64,000 bases of DNA, from the NCBI RefSeq assembly GCF_014257025.1, contig NZ_JACMSF010000005.1, positions 211,903 to 275,902 of the forward strand, written 5' to 3'. The first letter of the stretch is position 1; every line of letters starts with the position of its first letter. The DNA comes from Streptomyces cupreus (GTDB taxonomy: Bacteria > Actinomycetota > Actinomycetes > Streptomycetales > Streptomycetaceae). Of this stretch, positions 18,117-28,093 are shown piece by piece. The position numbers were made by a program, and so were the translations under genes. The notes beneath the pieces were generated by a model. That model saw only the letters and a program-made list of their open reading frames with translations, searched no databases and was not told where the DNA came from.

Positions 18117-18975
18117 CTATTCGGAGGACTTCTCCAGCGACTTCGCGATCTCCACCGCCCGCTCCTTCGACGCCACGCCCTCCAGCCGCAGCGTGAGGGT
18201 GTCGTCGCCCGCCGCGCCCGTACCGTGCATCCACAGAAGCGTCGGTCCGGCCGTCCGCTCGTCGCGGGTGTAGGGAGAGCCGTCCGCGCCCACCAGCCAG
18301 AAACTCAGCAGATGCGGCCGCGCGAACCACAGAGCGGGCTCCGGCACCGAGGAGTCGCCCAGGGGGATCCACTCCGGCTGCTCCCGCACGGTCTTGACGA
18401 AGCCGATGTCCAGACGCGCAGGGAACTCGTCCAGCCGTATCGTCCGACCGCCCTCCTGCCAGCACAGGCTCACCAAATACCGCCCCTGAGGCTCCCTGGT
18501 CACCGTCACCGCGTCCGGCGCGCCCAGCACCCCCGGCACGGCCGGCTCGAACCCGGCCCGGCGCCCGGCCCGCGCCAACGACACCGACCCCGCGCTCTCG
18601 CAACGAGGCACCTCGGCGCTCGCCGACGGCCGGGCCGACGGGTCGTAGCGCACCTCGATCCCGCCGAAGCCGAACCAGTCGAAGACCGCCGCCCGCACCG
18701 GGGACGTGAGCACGAGCATCGTGAGCAGCCCGCACAGCACCGCCGTCAGCGAACGCCACCGCGCCCGCGTCCACCGCCGCGCCGAGCGCAGCCGCTCCCC
18801 GGCCCCCGCCGGCTCGGCCACCGGCACCGGTACCCGCTCGGCGAGTATCTGCTCCAGCACCCGCTCGACCATCGTCTCGGCGCCGTCCGGCCCCGGCCGG
18901 TCCAGGGACCGCCCGAGCGACCGCAGCTCCTCCGGCAGCCCGGGGCCGCCGTCACCGTCGTACGAACCACGCTTG

Positions 18976-18983
<8 letters not shown>
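18117..18983 (-). CDS. Membrane protein cotranscribed with ECF sigma factor, possible anti-sigma factor
   Basis: A 288-residue protein: a hydrophilic N-terminus of about 75 residues with an acidic helical segment (MVERVLEQILAER), one membrane helix (SLTAVLCGLLTMLVLTS) and an extracytoplasmic domain with AVFDWFGFGG. The ATG at 18983 has a GAGGAG site and overlaps the sigma-factor stop codon by eight bases, so the two are translationally coupled. The layout is that of an anti-sigma factor, but no zinc-binding HxxxCxxC motif is visible, so this is inference from topology and position. Confidence 0.7.
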
Positions 18984-20692
<1,709 letters not shown>

Positions 20693-20830
20693 GGCGTACC
20701 ACCGCACAGAAGTACCACTGGGCAGAGCGCTGCACATCACTACGGTTGCGCCTGCCCACGGCACAGCCGTGGCCGTACAGTCGATAGCCGACGGCTGAGA
20801 GAACCAACCGTCACGACGACAGGAGACGAC

Positions 20831-21409
20831 GTGGGGACCGTAACGATCGGCGTGTCGATCGCGGTCCCGGAGCCTCACGGCAGCCTGCTCCAGGAGCGGC
20901 GCGCGGGCTTCGGCGACGCCGCGGCTCACGGCATCCCCACGCATGTCACTCTGCTGCCGCCGACCGAGGTGGACGCCTCGCTGCTGCCGGCGATCGAGGC
21001 GCACCTCGTGGAGGTCGCCGCCTCGGGGCGGCCGTTCCCCATGCGGCTGTCCGGTACGGGGACCTTCCGGCCCCTGTCGCCGGTCGTGTTCGTCCAGGTC
21101 GTCGAGGGGGCGGAGGCCTGCACCTGGCTCCAGAAACAGGTGCGGGACGCGTCCGGGCCCGTGGCGCGTGAACTGCAGTTCCCGTATCACCCGCATGTGA
21201 CGGTCGCCCACGGCATCGACGAGGCGTCGATGGACCGCGCGTTCGAGGCGCTCGCCGACTACGAGGCCGAGTGGCCTTGCACCGGGTTCGCGCTGTACGA
21301 GCAGGGCGCGGACGGCGTGTGGCGCAAGCTGCGGGAGTTCGCATTCGGCGGGGCGGTCGTACCGCCGCAGGCGAGTCACGTCGAGCGCGGCTCGATCCCG
21401 GCGAGTTAG
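20831..21409 (+). CDS. 2'-5' RNA ligase-like (2H phosphoesterase) protein
   Basis: A 192-residue protein with the paired HxT motifs of the 2H phosphoesterase superfamily: HVT at 38-40 (THVTLLPP) and HVT at 122-124 (HPHVTVAHG). Members hydrolyse or join 2',5' or cyclic phosphodiester bonds; the natural substrate in actinobacteria is uncertain. It starts with GTG after an AGGAGACGAC ribosome site, 138 bases after trpS; that gap contains a possible -10 (TACAGT, near 20778) and is likely to have its own promoter. It ends convergently with dprE2. Confidence 0.8.
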   Translation: MGTVTIGVSIAVPEPHGSLLQERRAGFGDAAAHGIPTHVTLLPPTEVDASLLPAIEAHLVEVAASGRPFPMRLSGTGTFRPLSPVVFVQVVEGAEACTWLQKQVRDASGPVARELQFPYHPHVTVAHGIDEASMDRAFEALADYEAEWPCTGFALYEQGADGVWRKLREFAFGGAVVPPQASHVERGSIPAS

Positions 21410-21424
21410 TCCCGCTTACGGCCC

Positions 21425-22180
21425 TCAGACCGGCAGCCGTCGGAACAGCGCCCGCGGCATGTGGCGCAGCGCCGCCATCACCAGGCGCAGAGTGCCCGGC
21501 ACCCACACCGTCTCCGCCCGGCGCCTGAGTCCCAGTTCGATCGCCGTCGCCACGGCCTCCGGGGTCGTCGCCAGGGGGGCCGCCTCCAGGTCGGCCGTCA
21601 TCTTGGAGCGTACGAAGCCGGGGCGTACGACCATCACGTGGGCGCCCGTGCCGTGCAGGGCGTCGCCGAGGCCCTGGGCGAAGGCGTCCAGGCCCGCCTT
21701 GCTGGAGCCGTAGATGAAGTTGGCGCGGCGGGCGCGTTCGCCGGCCACCGAGGACAGGACGACCAGGGAGCCGTGGCCCTGGGTCTGGAGGGCCCGGGCG
21801 CAGATCAGGCCCGCCGAGACCGCGCCGGTGTAGTTCGTCTGCGCCACGCGCACCGCGGCCAGCGGCTCGCGCTCGTCGTGGGCCTGGTCGCCGAGGACGC
21901 CGAACGCCATCAGGACGAGGTCGATGTCGCCCTCGGCGAAGATCTTGCCGAGCACCCACTCGTGGGACTCGGTGTCGAGCGCGTCGAAGGCGACCGTGTG
22001 CACCTGGGCGCCCAGGGCGCGCAGTTGCTCGGCCGACTCCTCCAGGGCGGGCGTCGGACGCCCGGCCAGCCACACCGTGCGGGTGCGCCGGGCGATCAGC
22101 CGGCGGGCGGTGGCCATCGCGATCTCGGACGTGCCGCCGAGGACGAGCAGGGACTGGGGGAGGCCGAAGGCGTCCTTCAT
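21425..22180 (-). CDS. dprE2: Decaprenylphospho-erythro-pentofuranosid-2-ulose reductase
   Basis: A 251-residue short-chain dehydrogenase. The nucleotide-binding motif is LVLGGTSEI (12-20) and the catalytic set is Ser143/144, Tyr157 and Lys161 (YGSSK). It resembles mycobacterial DprE2, which reduces the 2-keto product of DprE1 to decaprenylphosphoryl arabinose. It lies 21 bases downstream of the DprE1 gene in the same orientation, matching the known pair. A small hydrophobic C-terminus (LRLVMAALRHMPRALF) may associate with the membrane. Confidence 0.88.
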   Translation of the reverse strand: MKDAFGLPQSLLVLGGTSEIAMATARRLIARRTRTVWLAGRPTPALEESAEQLRALGAQVHTVAFDALDTESHEWVLGKIFAEGDIDLVLMAFGVLGDQAHDEREPLAAVRVAQTNYTGAVSAGLICARALQTQGHGSLVVLSSVAGERARRANFIYGSSKAGLDAFAQGLGDALHGTGAHVMVVRPGFVRSKMTADLEAAPLATTPEAVATAIELGLRRRAETVWVPGTLRLVMAALRHMPRALFRRLPV

Positions 22181-22201
22181 GACGGTTCCTTAGGGAGAGG
22201 G

Positions 22202-23557
22202 CTAGAGACCGAGGCGGCGGGAGAGGTCCGAGGTGAAGACCCCGCGTGGGTCCGCCTCGGCGCGCAGGGCGCGGAAGTCGGCCACGCGCGGGTACATCGC
22301 GGCGAGCAGTTCGGGCCGCAGCCGGGAGTCCTTGGCGAGGTAGACGCGGCCGCCCGCCGCGGCCACCTCTTCGTCCAGTTCGTCGAGGAAGGCGCCGAGG
22401 CCCGGGAGGTTCGCCGGGATGTCCAGGGCCAGCGTCCAGCCGGGTACCGGGAAGGACAGCCAGCCGGGGTCGGCGTCCCCGAAGCGCTTGAGGACGGCCA
22501 GGAAGGACGGGCACCGGTGCGCCGAGATGCGCCGCACGATCCGGCGCAGGGTGTCTTCCCGGCCGTGTCCGACGACGAACTGGTACTGCACGAAGCCGCC
22601 CCGGCCGTAGACGCGGTTCCAGTGCGGGACGCCGTCCAGGGGGTGGAAGAACGTGGAGATCCGCTGGAGTTCGCCGGTACGCGCGCGAGGGGCCTTGCGG
22701 TACCAGAGTTCGTTGAACAGGCCGACCGTGCGGCGGCTGAGCAGGCCCTCGGGGAACAGGGCGGGCGGGGACGGGAACTGGGAGGGGCGGAAGGCCAGCG
22801 GGTCCCTACGCGCGCGCGTGCCTTCGCGGAGCGCCTCCAGGGGGGCATGGTCGCCGCGGGTCAGGACCGCGCGGCCGGTGGCGCCGCCGCGGGCCAGGAG
22901 GTCGATCCAGGCGACCGAGTAGCGGTAGCGGTGGTCGGTGGCGGTGAGGCGGGCCATCAGGTCGTCGAGGTCCGTCGCGCGCTCGGTGTCGACCGACATC
23001 AGCGAGGTCTCGACCGGCAGCAACTGGAGCGTGGCCGTGAGGATCACGCCCGTGAGGCCCATGCCGCCCGCGGTCGCGTCGAACAGGGGCGTGCCACGGC
23101 TGACCGTGTGGATCTCGCCGTCCGCCGTGAGCAGTTCGAGGGAGCGGACGTGCCGGGAGAAGGCGCCGGACACATGGTGGTTCTTGCCGTGGATGTCCGC
23201 GCCGATCGCCCCGCCGACGGTCACCTGGCGGGTGCCCGGCGTCACCGGTACGAACCAGCCGAGCGGCAGCAGCACCTGCATCAGACGGTGCAGGGAGACG
23301 CCCGCGCCGCACAGGACGGTGCCGCCGTCGGCGTCGATGGCGTGCACCCGGTCCAGGCCCGTCATGTCGATCACGGCCCCGCCCGCGTTCTGCGCCGCGT
23401 CCCCGTACGCCCGCCCCAGGCCCCTCGGGATCCCGCCCCGGGCCCCGCACTCACGAACGGCGGCCACGGCCTGCTCGTACGTCCGTGGGCGGATCAGACG
23501 GGCGGCGGTGGGAGCGGTGCGGCCCCATCCCGTGACGGAAACGGCGTCGGCAGGCAT
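22202..23557 (-). CDS. dprE1: Decaprenylphosphoryl-beta-D-ribose oxidase
   Basis: A 451-residue FAD-linked oxidase of the vanillyl-alcohol-oxidase type. The N-terminal FAD domain contains PRGLGRAYGDAAQN and TVGGAIGADIHGKNHH; the C-terminal substrate domain contains LSFPVPGW, AKDSR and FTSDLSRRLGL. In Mycobacterium tuberculosis DprE1 the benzothiazinone target Cys387 lies in WNICVDFP; here the aligned segment is WTLALDIP, placing Ala377 at that position, while the catalytic-site Lys418 equivalent is kept (Lys409). It forms an operon with dprE2 and is divergent from the PAP2 gene. Confidence 0.92.
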   Translation of the reverse strand: MPADAVSVTGWGRTAPTAARLIRPRTYEQAVAAVRECGARGGIPRGLGRAYGDAAQNAGGAVIDMTGLDRVHAIDADGGTVLCGAGVSLHRLMQVLLPLGWFVPVTPGTRQVTVGGAIGADIHGKNHHVSGAFSRHVRSLELLTADGEIHTVSRGTPLFDATAGGMGLTGVILTATLQLLPVETSLMSVDTERATDLDDLMARLTATDHRYRYSVAWIDLLARGGATGRAVLTRGDHAPLEALREGTRARRDPLAFRPSQFPSPPALFPEGLLSRRTVGLFNELWYRKAPRARTGELQRISTFFHPLDGVPHWNRVYGRGGFVQYQFVVGHGREDTLRRIVRRISAHRCPSFLAVLKRFGDADPGWLSFPVPGWTLALDIPANLPGLGAFLDELDEEVAAAGGRVYLAKDSRLRPELLAAMYPRVADFRALRAEADPRGVFTSDLSRRLGL

Positions 23558-23600
23558 GTCGGCGACGGTATCGCCGGTTAACGAGCGGGTAGTTATGAAA

Positions 23601-23638
23601 CATCCCTTTCATCCCCGAAATGGGTGATTAATGGGATG
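23601..23638. promoter_or_regulatory. A/T-rich divergent control region with CATCCC/GGGATG dyad
   Basis: Between dprE1 (start 23557) and the PAP2 gene (start 23691) lies one of the few A/T-rich stretches of the window. CATCCC at 23601-23606 is complementary to GGGATG at 23633-23638, and a second CATCCC (23610-23615) faces GGGTG (23622-23626) inside it. The nested symmetry suggests an operator for both divergent units. No regulator gene is adjacent. Confidence 0.4.
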
Positions 23639-23690
23639 TCGCCCAATATTGCCGGAGTTCCGGCGGGGTCGGCGTGAACAGTGAGTCCAC

Positions 23691-24191
23691 ATGGACCACC
23701 TGGACCACCGAATCCTTTCGGCGCTGCGTGTGTACGGCTGTGATCCGCGCGTCGCCGGCGCCGCGCGCGCCCTGTCCTGGGCCGGCGAGCACGGTGCCCT
23801 GTGGCTGGCGGCGGGCCTCACGGGAGCCGCCGTGGACGGCGCCCGGCGCGGCGCCTGGTTGCGCGGAACCGCGCTCACCGCGGGCGCGCACCTCGTCAGC
23901 ATGGGTGTGAAAAGGGTGGTGCGCCGCCCGCGCCCCGCGCACGTCGAACCCCTCGTACGCACCACGGGCCGCCACTCCTTCCCCAGCTCGCACGCGACCT
24001 CCGCCACGGCCGCGGCGGTCGCCTTCGGCGCGCTGGGCGCGCGCGCGATCCCACCCCTCGCCACCGCCATGTGCCTCTCCCGCCTGGTCGTCGGCGTTCA
24101 CTACCCCTCCGACGTGGCGGCAGGCGCGGCACTGGGGGCGCTCACGGCGTGTGCGGGCGCGCGTTGGATGAGGGGCGGCGCGCATGACTGA
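23691..24191 (+). CDS. PAP2-family phosphatase of the decaprenyl-phospho-arabinose locus
   Basis: A 166-residue membrane phosphatase with the three PAP2 motifs: KRVVRRPRP, PSSHATSAT and SRLVVGVHYPSDV. It sits next to dprE1 and overlaps the UbiA-family gene by eight bases. In mycobacteria the corresponding protein dephosphorylates decaprenylphosphoryl-5-phosphoribose to give the DprE1 substrate, and the context supports the same step here. ATG at 23691. Confidence 0.85.
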   Translation: MDHLDHRILSALRVYGCDPRVAGAARALSWAGEHGALWLAAGLTGAAVDGARRGAWLRGTALTAGAHLVSMGVKRVVRRPRPAHVEPLVRTTGRHSFPSSHATSATAAAVAFGALGARAIPPLATAMCLSRLVVGVHYPSDVAAGAALGALTACAGARWMRGGAHD

Positions 24192-25170
24192 GACCGCACC
24201 CCTCACCGGCGCCGCGCACGCCACCAGAGAACCCGCGCTCCTCGAACAGCGCACGCCCCCGCGCACCACCGGCAGTTGGCCCCCCGACCGCGGCCTCCTG
24301 CGCGGCCTGCTCAAGACCGCCCGCCCCAAACAGTGGGTCAAGAACGTCCTCGTGGTCGCCGCCCCCGCCGCCGCGGGACAGCTCTTCACCGCCCAAGCCC
24401 TCACCCAAGTCGCCCTCGTCTTCGCCCTCTTCACCGCCTGCGCCGCCGCCGTCTACCTGATCAACGACGCCCGTGACGCCGAGGCCGACCGCGCCCACCC
24501 CGCCAAACGGCACCGCCCCGTGGCCGCGGGCCAGGTCCCCGTGCCGGTCGCCTACGCCGTGGGCGGCGCCCTCGCCGTCCTTGCGCCCGCCGCCGCCCTA
24601 TGGCTGAGCGACCCCCTGGTCGCCGCCCTGCTCACCGCCTACCTGGGCATGCAACTGGCGTACTGCGTCAGCCTCAAGCACGTCCTGGTCGTCGACCTCG
24701 TCGTGGTGACCACGGGCTTCCTGATGCGGGCCATGGTCGGCGGGCTCGCCCTCGGGATCCCGCTCTCGCGCTGGTTCCTGATCACGACCGGCTTCGGCGC
24801 GCTGTTCATGGTGTCGGCCAAGCGCTACTCCGAAGCCGTGCAGATGGCCGGAAAAGGGGGCGCCACGCGCGCGTTGCTCACCGAGTACACCACCGGCTAC
24901 CTGCGCTTCGTCTGGCAGCTCGCCGCCGGGGTCGCCGTCCTCGGGTACTGCCTGTGGGCCCTGGAGGAGGGTGGGGTCCCGCACACCAGCGTGCTGCCCT
25001 GGCGGCAGTTGTCCATGGTCGCGTTCATCCTCGCGATCCTCAGATACGCCGTCTTCGCCGACCGCGGCACGGCGGGCGAACCCGAGGACGTCGTGCTCCG
25101 TGACCGCGCCCTCGCCCTGATCGCCCTCGTGTGGCTCGCCATGTACGGCCTGGCTGTGGCCAATTGGTGA
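24184..25170 (+). CDS. Decaprenyl-phosphate phosphoribosyltransferase (UbiA family)
   Basis: A 328-residue polytopic UbiA-family prenyltransferase. The Mg-binding motif NDARDAEADRAHP is seen near residue 97, with about eight membrane helices. In this gene setting it should transfer phosphoribose from PRPP to decaprenyl phosphate, the first committed step of decaprenyl-phospho-arabinose synthesis. The ATG at 24184 overlaps the phosphatase gene, and its stop overlaps the GTG of the GtrA gene (GTGA), so the four genes from 23691 on are translationally linked. Confidence 0.88.
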   Translation: MTETAPLTGAAHATREPALLEQRTPPRTTGSWPPDRGLLRGLLKTARPKQWVKNVLVVAAPAAAGQLFTAQALTQVALVFALFTACAAAVYLINDARDAEADRAHPAKRHRPVAAGQVPVPVAYAVGGALAVLAPAAALWLSDPLVAALLTAYLGMQLAYCVSLKHVLVVDLVVVTTGFLMRAMVGGLALGIPLSRWFLITTGFGALFMVSAKRYSEAVQMAGKGGATRALLTEYTTGYLRFVWQLAAGVAVLGYCLWALEEGGVPHTSVLPWRQLSMVAFILAILRYAVFADRGTAGEPEDVVLRDRALALIALVWLAMYGLAVANW

Positions 25171-25604
25171 GCACGCGTGCGTGGGCGGGCCGACGCGAAC
25201 TGCTCGGCTTCGCCGCCGCGGGCCTGCTCGCCTACGTCGTCGACACCGCCCTGTTCGTCGCCCTGCGCGGACCGGCAGGGCTCGACCCGCTCACCGCCAA
25301 GGTGCTCTCCTTCGTCGCCGGCTGCACGGTCGCCTACGCGGGCAACGCGCTCGGCACCTACCGGCACACCCGCCCGAGGGGCCTGCGCCCCTACGCCGCC
25401 TTCTTCGCGGTGAACGTCGCCGGGGCCGCCGTACAACTGCTCTGCCTCGCCGTCAGTCACTACGGCCTCGGGCTCACCTCCCCGCGCGCGGACATCGTCT
25501 CCGGCGCCGGCGTGGGCATGGCACTGGCGACTGTCCTGCGGTTCTGGGGAACCCGGACATGGGTGTTCCGCAAGGAGGGGAGAGTCGGATCATGGACTGG
25601 CTGA
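25167..25604 (+). CDS. GtrA-family membrane protein
   Basis: A 145-residue protein with four predicted membrane helices and the family features RRELLGFAAAGLLAYVVD at the start and FWGTRTWVFR at the end. GtrA proteins are thought to flip or help move polyprenyl-linked sugars. Its place directly after the decaprenyl-phosphoribose synthase suggests transport of decaprenyl-phospho-arabinose or a precursor across the membrane. The GTG at 25167 overlaps the preceding stop. Confidence 0.8.
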   Translation: MSTRAWAGRRELLGFAAAGLLAYVVDTALFVALRGPAGLDPLTAKVLSFVAGCTVAYAGNALGTYRHTRPRGLRPYAAFFAVNVAGAAVQLLCLAVSHYGLGLTSPRADIVSGAGVGMALATVLRFWGTRTWVFRKEGRVGSWTG

Positions 25605-26497
25605 AAAAGCTCCCCGTCGTCGGGCCGCTCGTCGCCCGGCTGATGACCACGCACGCGTGGCGGTCGTACGAGCGCATGGACCGGGTGAAGTGGACACGGC
25701 TGGCCGCGGCGATGACGTTCACCAGTTTCGTCGCGCTGTTCCCGATGCTGGCCGTGGCCGCCGCCATCGCCGCGGCGACGCTCAGCCAGGAGCAGCAGGA
25801 CAAGCTGGAGGACAAGATCGCCGAACAGGTGCCAGGCATCTCCGACCAGCTGAACATCGACGGCCTGGTGGCGAACGCCGGCACCGTCGGTCTCATCGCC
25901 GGCGCCCTGCTGCTGGTCACCGGCATCAGCTGGGTCGGCTCGATGCGCGAGTGCCTGCGCGCGGTGTGGGAGCTGGACGACGAGGAGGAGAACCCCGTCC
26001 TGCGGAAGGCCAAGGACGCGGGCGTCCTGGTGGGCTTCGGCGGCGCCGTGCTCGTCACGATCGCCACCTCCACCGTCGCCTCCGCGATGGTCGGCTGGAT
26101 CACCCGCGAGATCGGTATCGAGGAGGGCGGCTGGGACGGCATCCTGCTGCGCGTCGTGGCCTTCTCCGTGGCCGTCGTCGCCGACTTCCTGCTCCTGCTC
26201 TACGTCCTCACCCTGCTGCCCGGCGTCGAACCGCCGCGCCGCCGCCTGATGGTGGCCGCGCTGATCGGCGCGATCGGCTTCGAACTGCTGAAGCTGCTGC
26301 TGAGCGGCTATATGCAGGGCGTGGCCACGAAGAGCATGTACGGCGCCTTCGGGGTGCCGGTCGCCCTGCTGCTGTGGATCAACTTCACCGCGAAGCTGGT
26401 CGTGTTCTGCGCCGCCTGGACGGCCACGCCCAGCAAGCAGGAAGAGGGCGTCACCGACGACGACGTACCAGATCAGGCAGCGGCCACCGGCGGTTGA
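25592..26497 (+). CDS. YihY/BrkB-family membrane protein
   Basis: A 301-residue inner-membrane protein with about six helices and the conserved N-terminal segment RLAAAMTFTSFVALFPMLAV, as in YihY/BrkB proteins, formerly mis-called ribonuclease BN. Role unknown; some members are implicated in transport or export. The ATG lies within the GtrA gene end, 13 bases of overlap, so it is the last gene of the dpr-linked unit. Its 3' end overlaps the convergent DD-carboxypeptidase gene by 47 bases. Confidence 0.85.
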   Translation: MDWLKKLPVVGPLVARLMTTHAWRSYERMDRVKWTRLAAAMTFTSFVALFPMLAVAAAIAAATLSQEQQDKLEDKIAEQVPGISDQLNIDGLVANAGTVGLIAGALLLVTGISWVGSMRECLRAVWELDDEEENPVLRKAKDAGVLVGFGGAVLVTIATSTVASAMVGWITREIGIEEGGWDGILLRVVAFSVAVVADFLLLLYVLTLLPGVEPPRRRLMVAALIGAIGFELLKLLLSGYMQGVATKSMYGAFGVPVALLLWINFTAKLVVFCAAWTATPSKQEEGVTDDDVPDQAAATGG

Positions 26498-27740
26498 CCA
26501 GGAACGCGCCCGCCGCGAGCAGCACCAGCAGCCCGCCGGTCACCCCGAGCGCGATCCCGATGCCGCTCGAACCGCCCTCGGCCGCCGCACCCACCACCGG
26601 CTTCTGCGACGACTCGCCGTCCCCGGAGCCGCCCGCCTCACCCGAGCCGGAGCCGGAGCCGGGGTCGTTGGCGCCCGGCTGGGCGCTCGGCTCGGCGCTC
26701 TTCGGCGGCACCAGCTCACCCACCGGCGTCACCTTGCCGGCTGCCTTGAAGCCCCAGTCGAAGAGCTTCGCGGTCTCCTTGTAGACCTCGTTGTGCTCGT
26801 CCTTCTCCGGGTTCATGACGGTGACCAGCAGCACCCTGCCGTCGCGCTCGGCGACACCGGTGAAGGTGTAGCCCGCCTTGCTGGTGTAGCCGTTCTTCAC
26901 GCCCGCGATGCCCTGGTAGACGGGGATGTCGGAGTCGCCGCGCAGCAGTCGGTTGGTGTTCTGGATCTCGAAGGCCCCGCGGACCGACTTGCCCTTTTTG
27001 TTCTTCTTCGTCTCGCCCGGGAACTTCGCGGTGACGGTCGAGCAGTACTCCCGGAAGTCCTTCTTCTGCAGCCCGGAGCGGGCGATCAGGGTCAGGTCGT
27101 ACGCGGAGGAGACCTGCCTGGGGGCGTCGTATCCGTCGGGGGAGACCACATGTGTGTCGAGGGCCTGGAGCTCCTCGGCGTGCTCGTTCATCTGCTCGAC
27201 GGTCGCCTCGATCCCGCCGTTCATCGCCGACAGGACGCGCACGGCGTCGTTGCCGGAGGCCAGGAAGACGCCGAGCCACAGGTCGTGGACGGTGTACGTC
27301 TCGTCCTCCTTTATCCCGACCACGCTGGAGCCGGAGCCGAGACCCGCCAGGTCGGAGGGGACGACCTTGTGCTTGGTCGACGAGGGGAACTTCGGCAGCA
27401 CCGTGTCGGCGAAGAGCATCTTCATGGTGCTCGCCGGCGCCAGCCGCCAGTGCGCGTTGTGCGCCGCGAGCACCTCGCCGGACTCGGCGTCGGCGACGAT
27501 CCATGAGCGCGCGGACAGGTCCTTGGGCAGCACGGGCACCCCGCTCGCCAGCTCGACCTGTGTCCCGGGCTGCCCGAGCCGCTCGCCACCCACCGTCGAC
27601 ATGTTCGCCGGGGGAGTGGCGGACGGAGTCGGCGAGGGACTCGGGGCCGCGTACGAGACGGGAACGCTCAGCGCGAGGGACGAAAACATGGCGGAAGTGA
27701 CCAACAGTGATCGCCTGGTGGTCTTCTGAGGTGCGGACAC
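26451..27740 (-). CDS. D-alanyl-D-alanine carboxypeptidase (DacA-like)
   Basis: A 429-residue penicillin-binding protein starting at GTG 27740 (longer frames lack a signal sequence). The signal peptide is followed by a Pro/Ser-rich segment, then the S11 peptidase domain with Ser104-x-x-Lys107 (ASTMK), Ser162-x-Asn (SGN) and a third motif KNG at 282-284 in place of the usual KTG. A Ser/Gly-rich linker and a C-terminal membrane helix (about residues 395-418) anchor it outside. It trims the terminal D-Ala of peptidoglycan stems. Confidence 0.88.
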   Translation of the reverse strand: MSAPQKTTRRSLLVTSAMFSSLALSVPVSYAAPSPSPTPSATPPANMSTVGGERLGQPGTQVELASGVPVLPKDLSARSWIVADAESGEVLAAHNAHWRLAPASTMKMLFADTVLPKFPSSTKHKVVPSDLAGLGSGSSVVGIKEDETYTVHDLWLGVFLASGNDAVRVLSAMNGGIEATVEQMNEHAEELQALDTHVVSPDGYDAPRQVSSAYDLTLIARSGLQKKDFREYCSTVTAKFPGETKKNKKGKSVRGAFEIQNTNRLLRGDSDIPVYQGIAGVKNGYTSKAGYTFTGVAERDGRVLLVTVMNPEKDEHNEVYKETAKLFDWGFKAAGKVTPVGELVPPKSAEPSAQPGANDPGSGSGSGEAGGSGDGESSQKPVVGAAAEGGSSGIGIALGVTGGLLVLLAAGAFLVNRRWPLPDLVRRRR

Positions 27741-27819
27741 GGACGAGAACGTACAGGGCACGGCATGTGAAGTCCCGCCCCGACCCCCACCCCGGCCACG
27801 GAACCGGACATGCGGCGGT

Positions 27820-27825
27820 GATACT
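27820..27825 (+). promoter_or_regulatory. -10 element placed for a leaderless transcript
   Basis: GATACT ends seven bases before the ATG of the 80-residue membrane-protein gene (27832), so transcription would begin at or next to the A of the start codon. No Shine-Dalgarno sequence lies in the interval. A -35 is not clear; GGAAC at 27800-27804 is a weak candidate. Confidence 0.45.
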
Positions 27826-27831
27826 GAACGT

Positions 27832-28074
27832 ATGAAGCTCAGCCGCCCCGTCTCCTGGTTCCTGCTCGCCTTCGGGGTGTGGAGCTGGGTCATCTGGATC
27901 ACTTTCGTCAAGAACCTCGTCAAGGACGGCAGCGGGCTCGCGTTCGACGACGCGGGCGACCCGACGGGCTACTTCTGGGTGCACCTGCTGCTCGCGGTCG
28001 TCTCCTTCGTATTGGGGACGGTCGTCGGGGGCATCGGGTTGCGCGGAGTGCGCGCATTGCGCCGGACGTCATAG
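27832..28074 (+). CDS. Small two-helix membrane protein
   Basis: An 80-residue protein with two hydrophobic helices, residues about 7-29 (WFLLAFGVWSWVIWITFV) and 48-68, a short acidic loop (DDAGDPTGY) between and a basic C-terminus. It resembles a small conserved Streptomyces membrane protein usually found beside a DD-carboxypeptidase gene. Nothing indicates an enzyme. A -10 hexamer abuts the start, suggesting a leaderless message, and the metallophosphoesterase gene follows after 19 bases, probably cotranscribed. Confidence 0.75.
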   Translation: MKLSRPVSWFLLAFGVWSWVIWITFVKNLVKDGSGLAFDDAGDPTGYFWVHLLLAVVSFVLGTVVGGIGLRGVRALRRTS

Positions 28075-28093
28075 GCAGAGGGATACGACTTAC

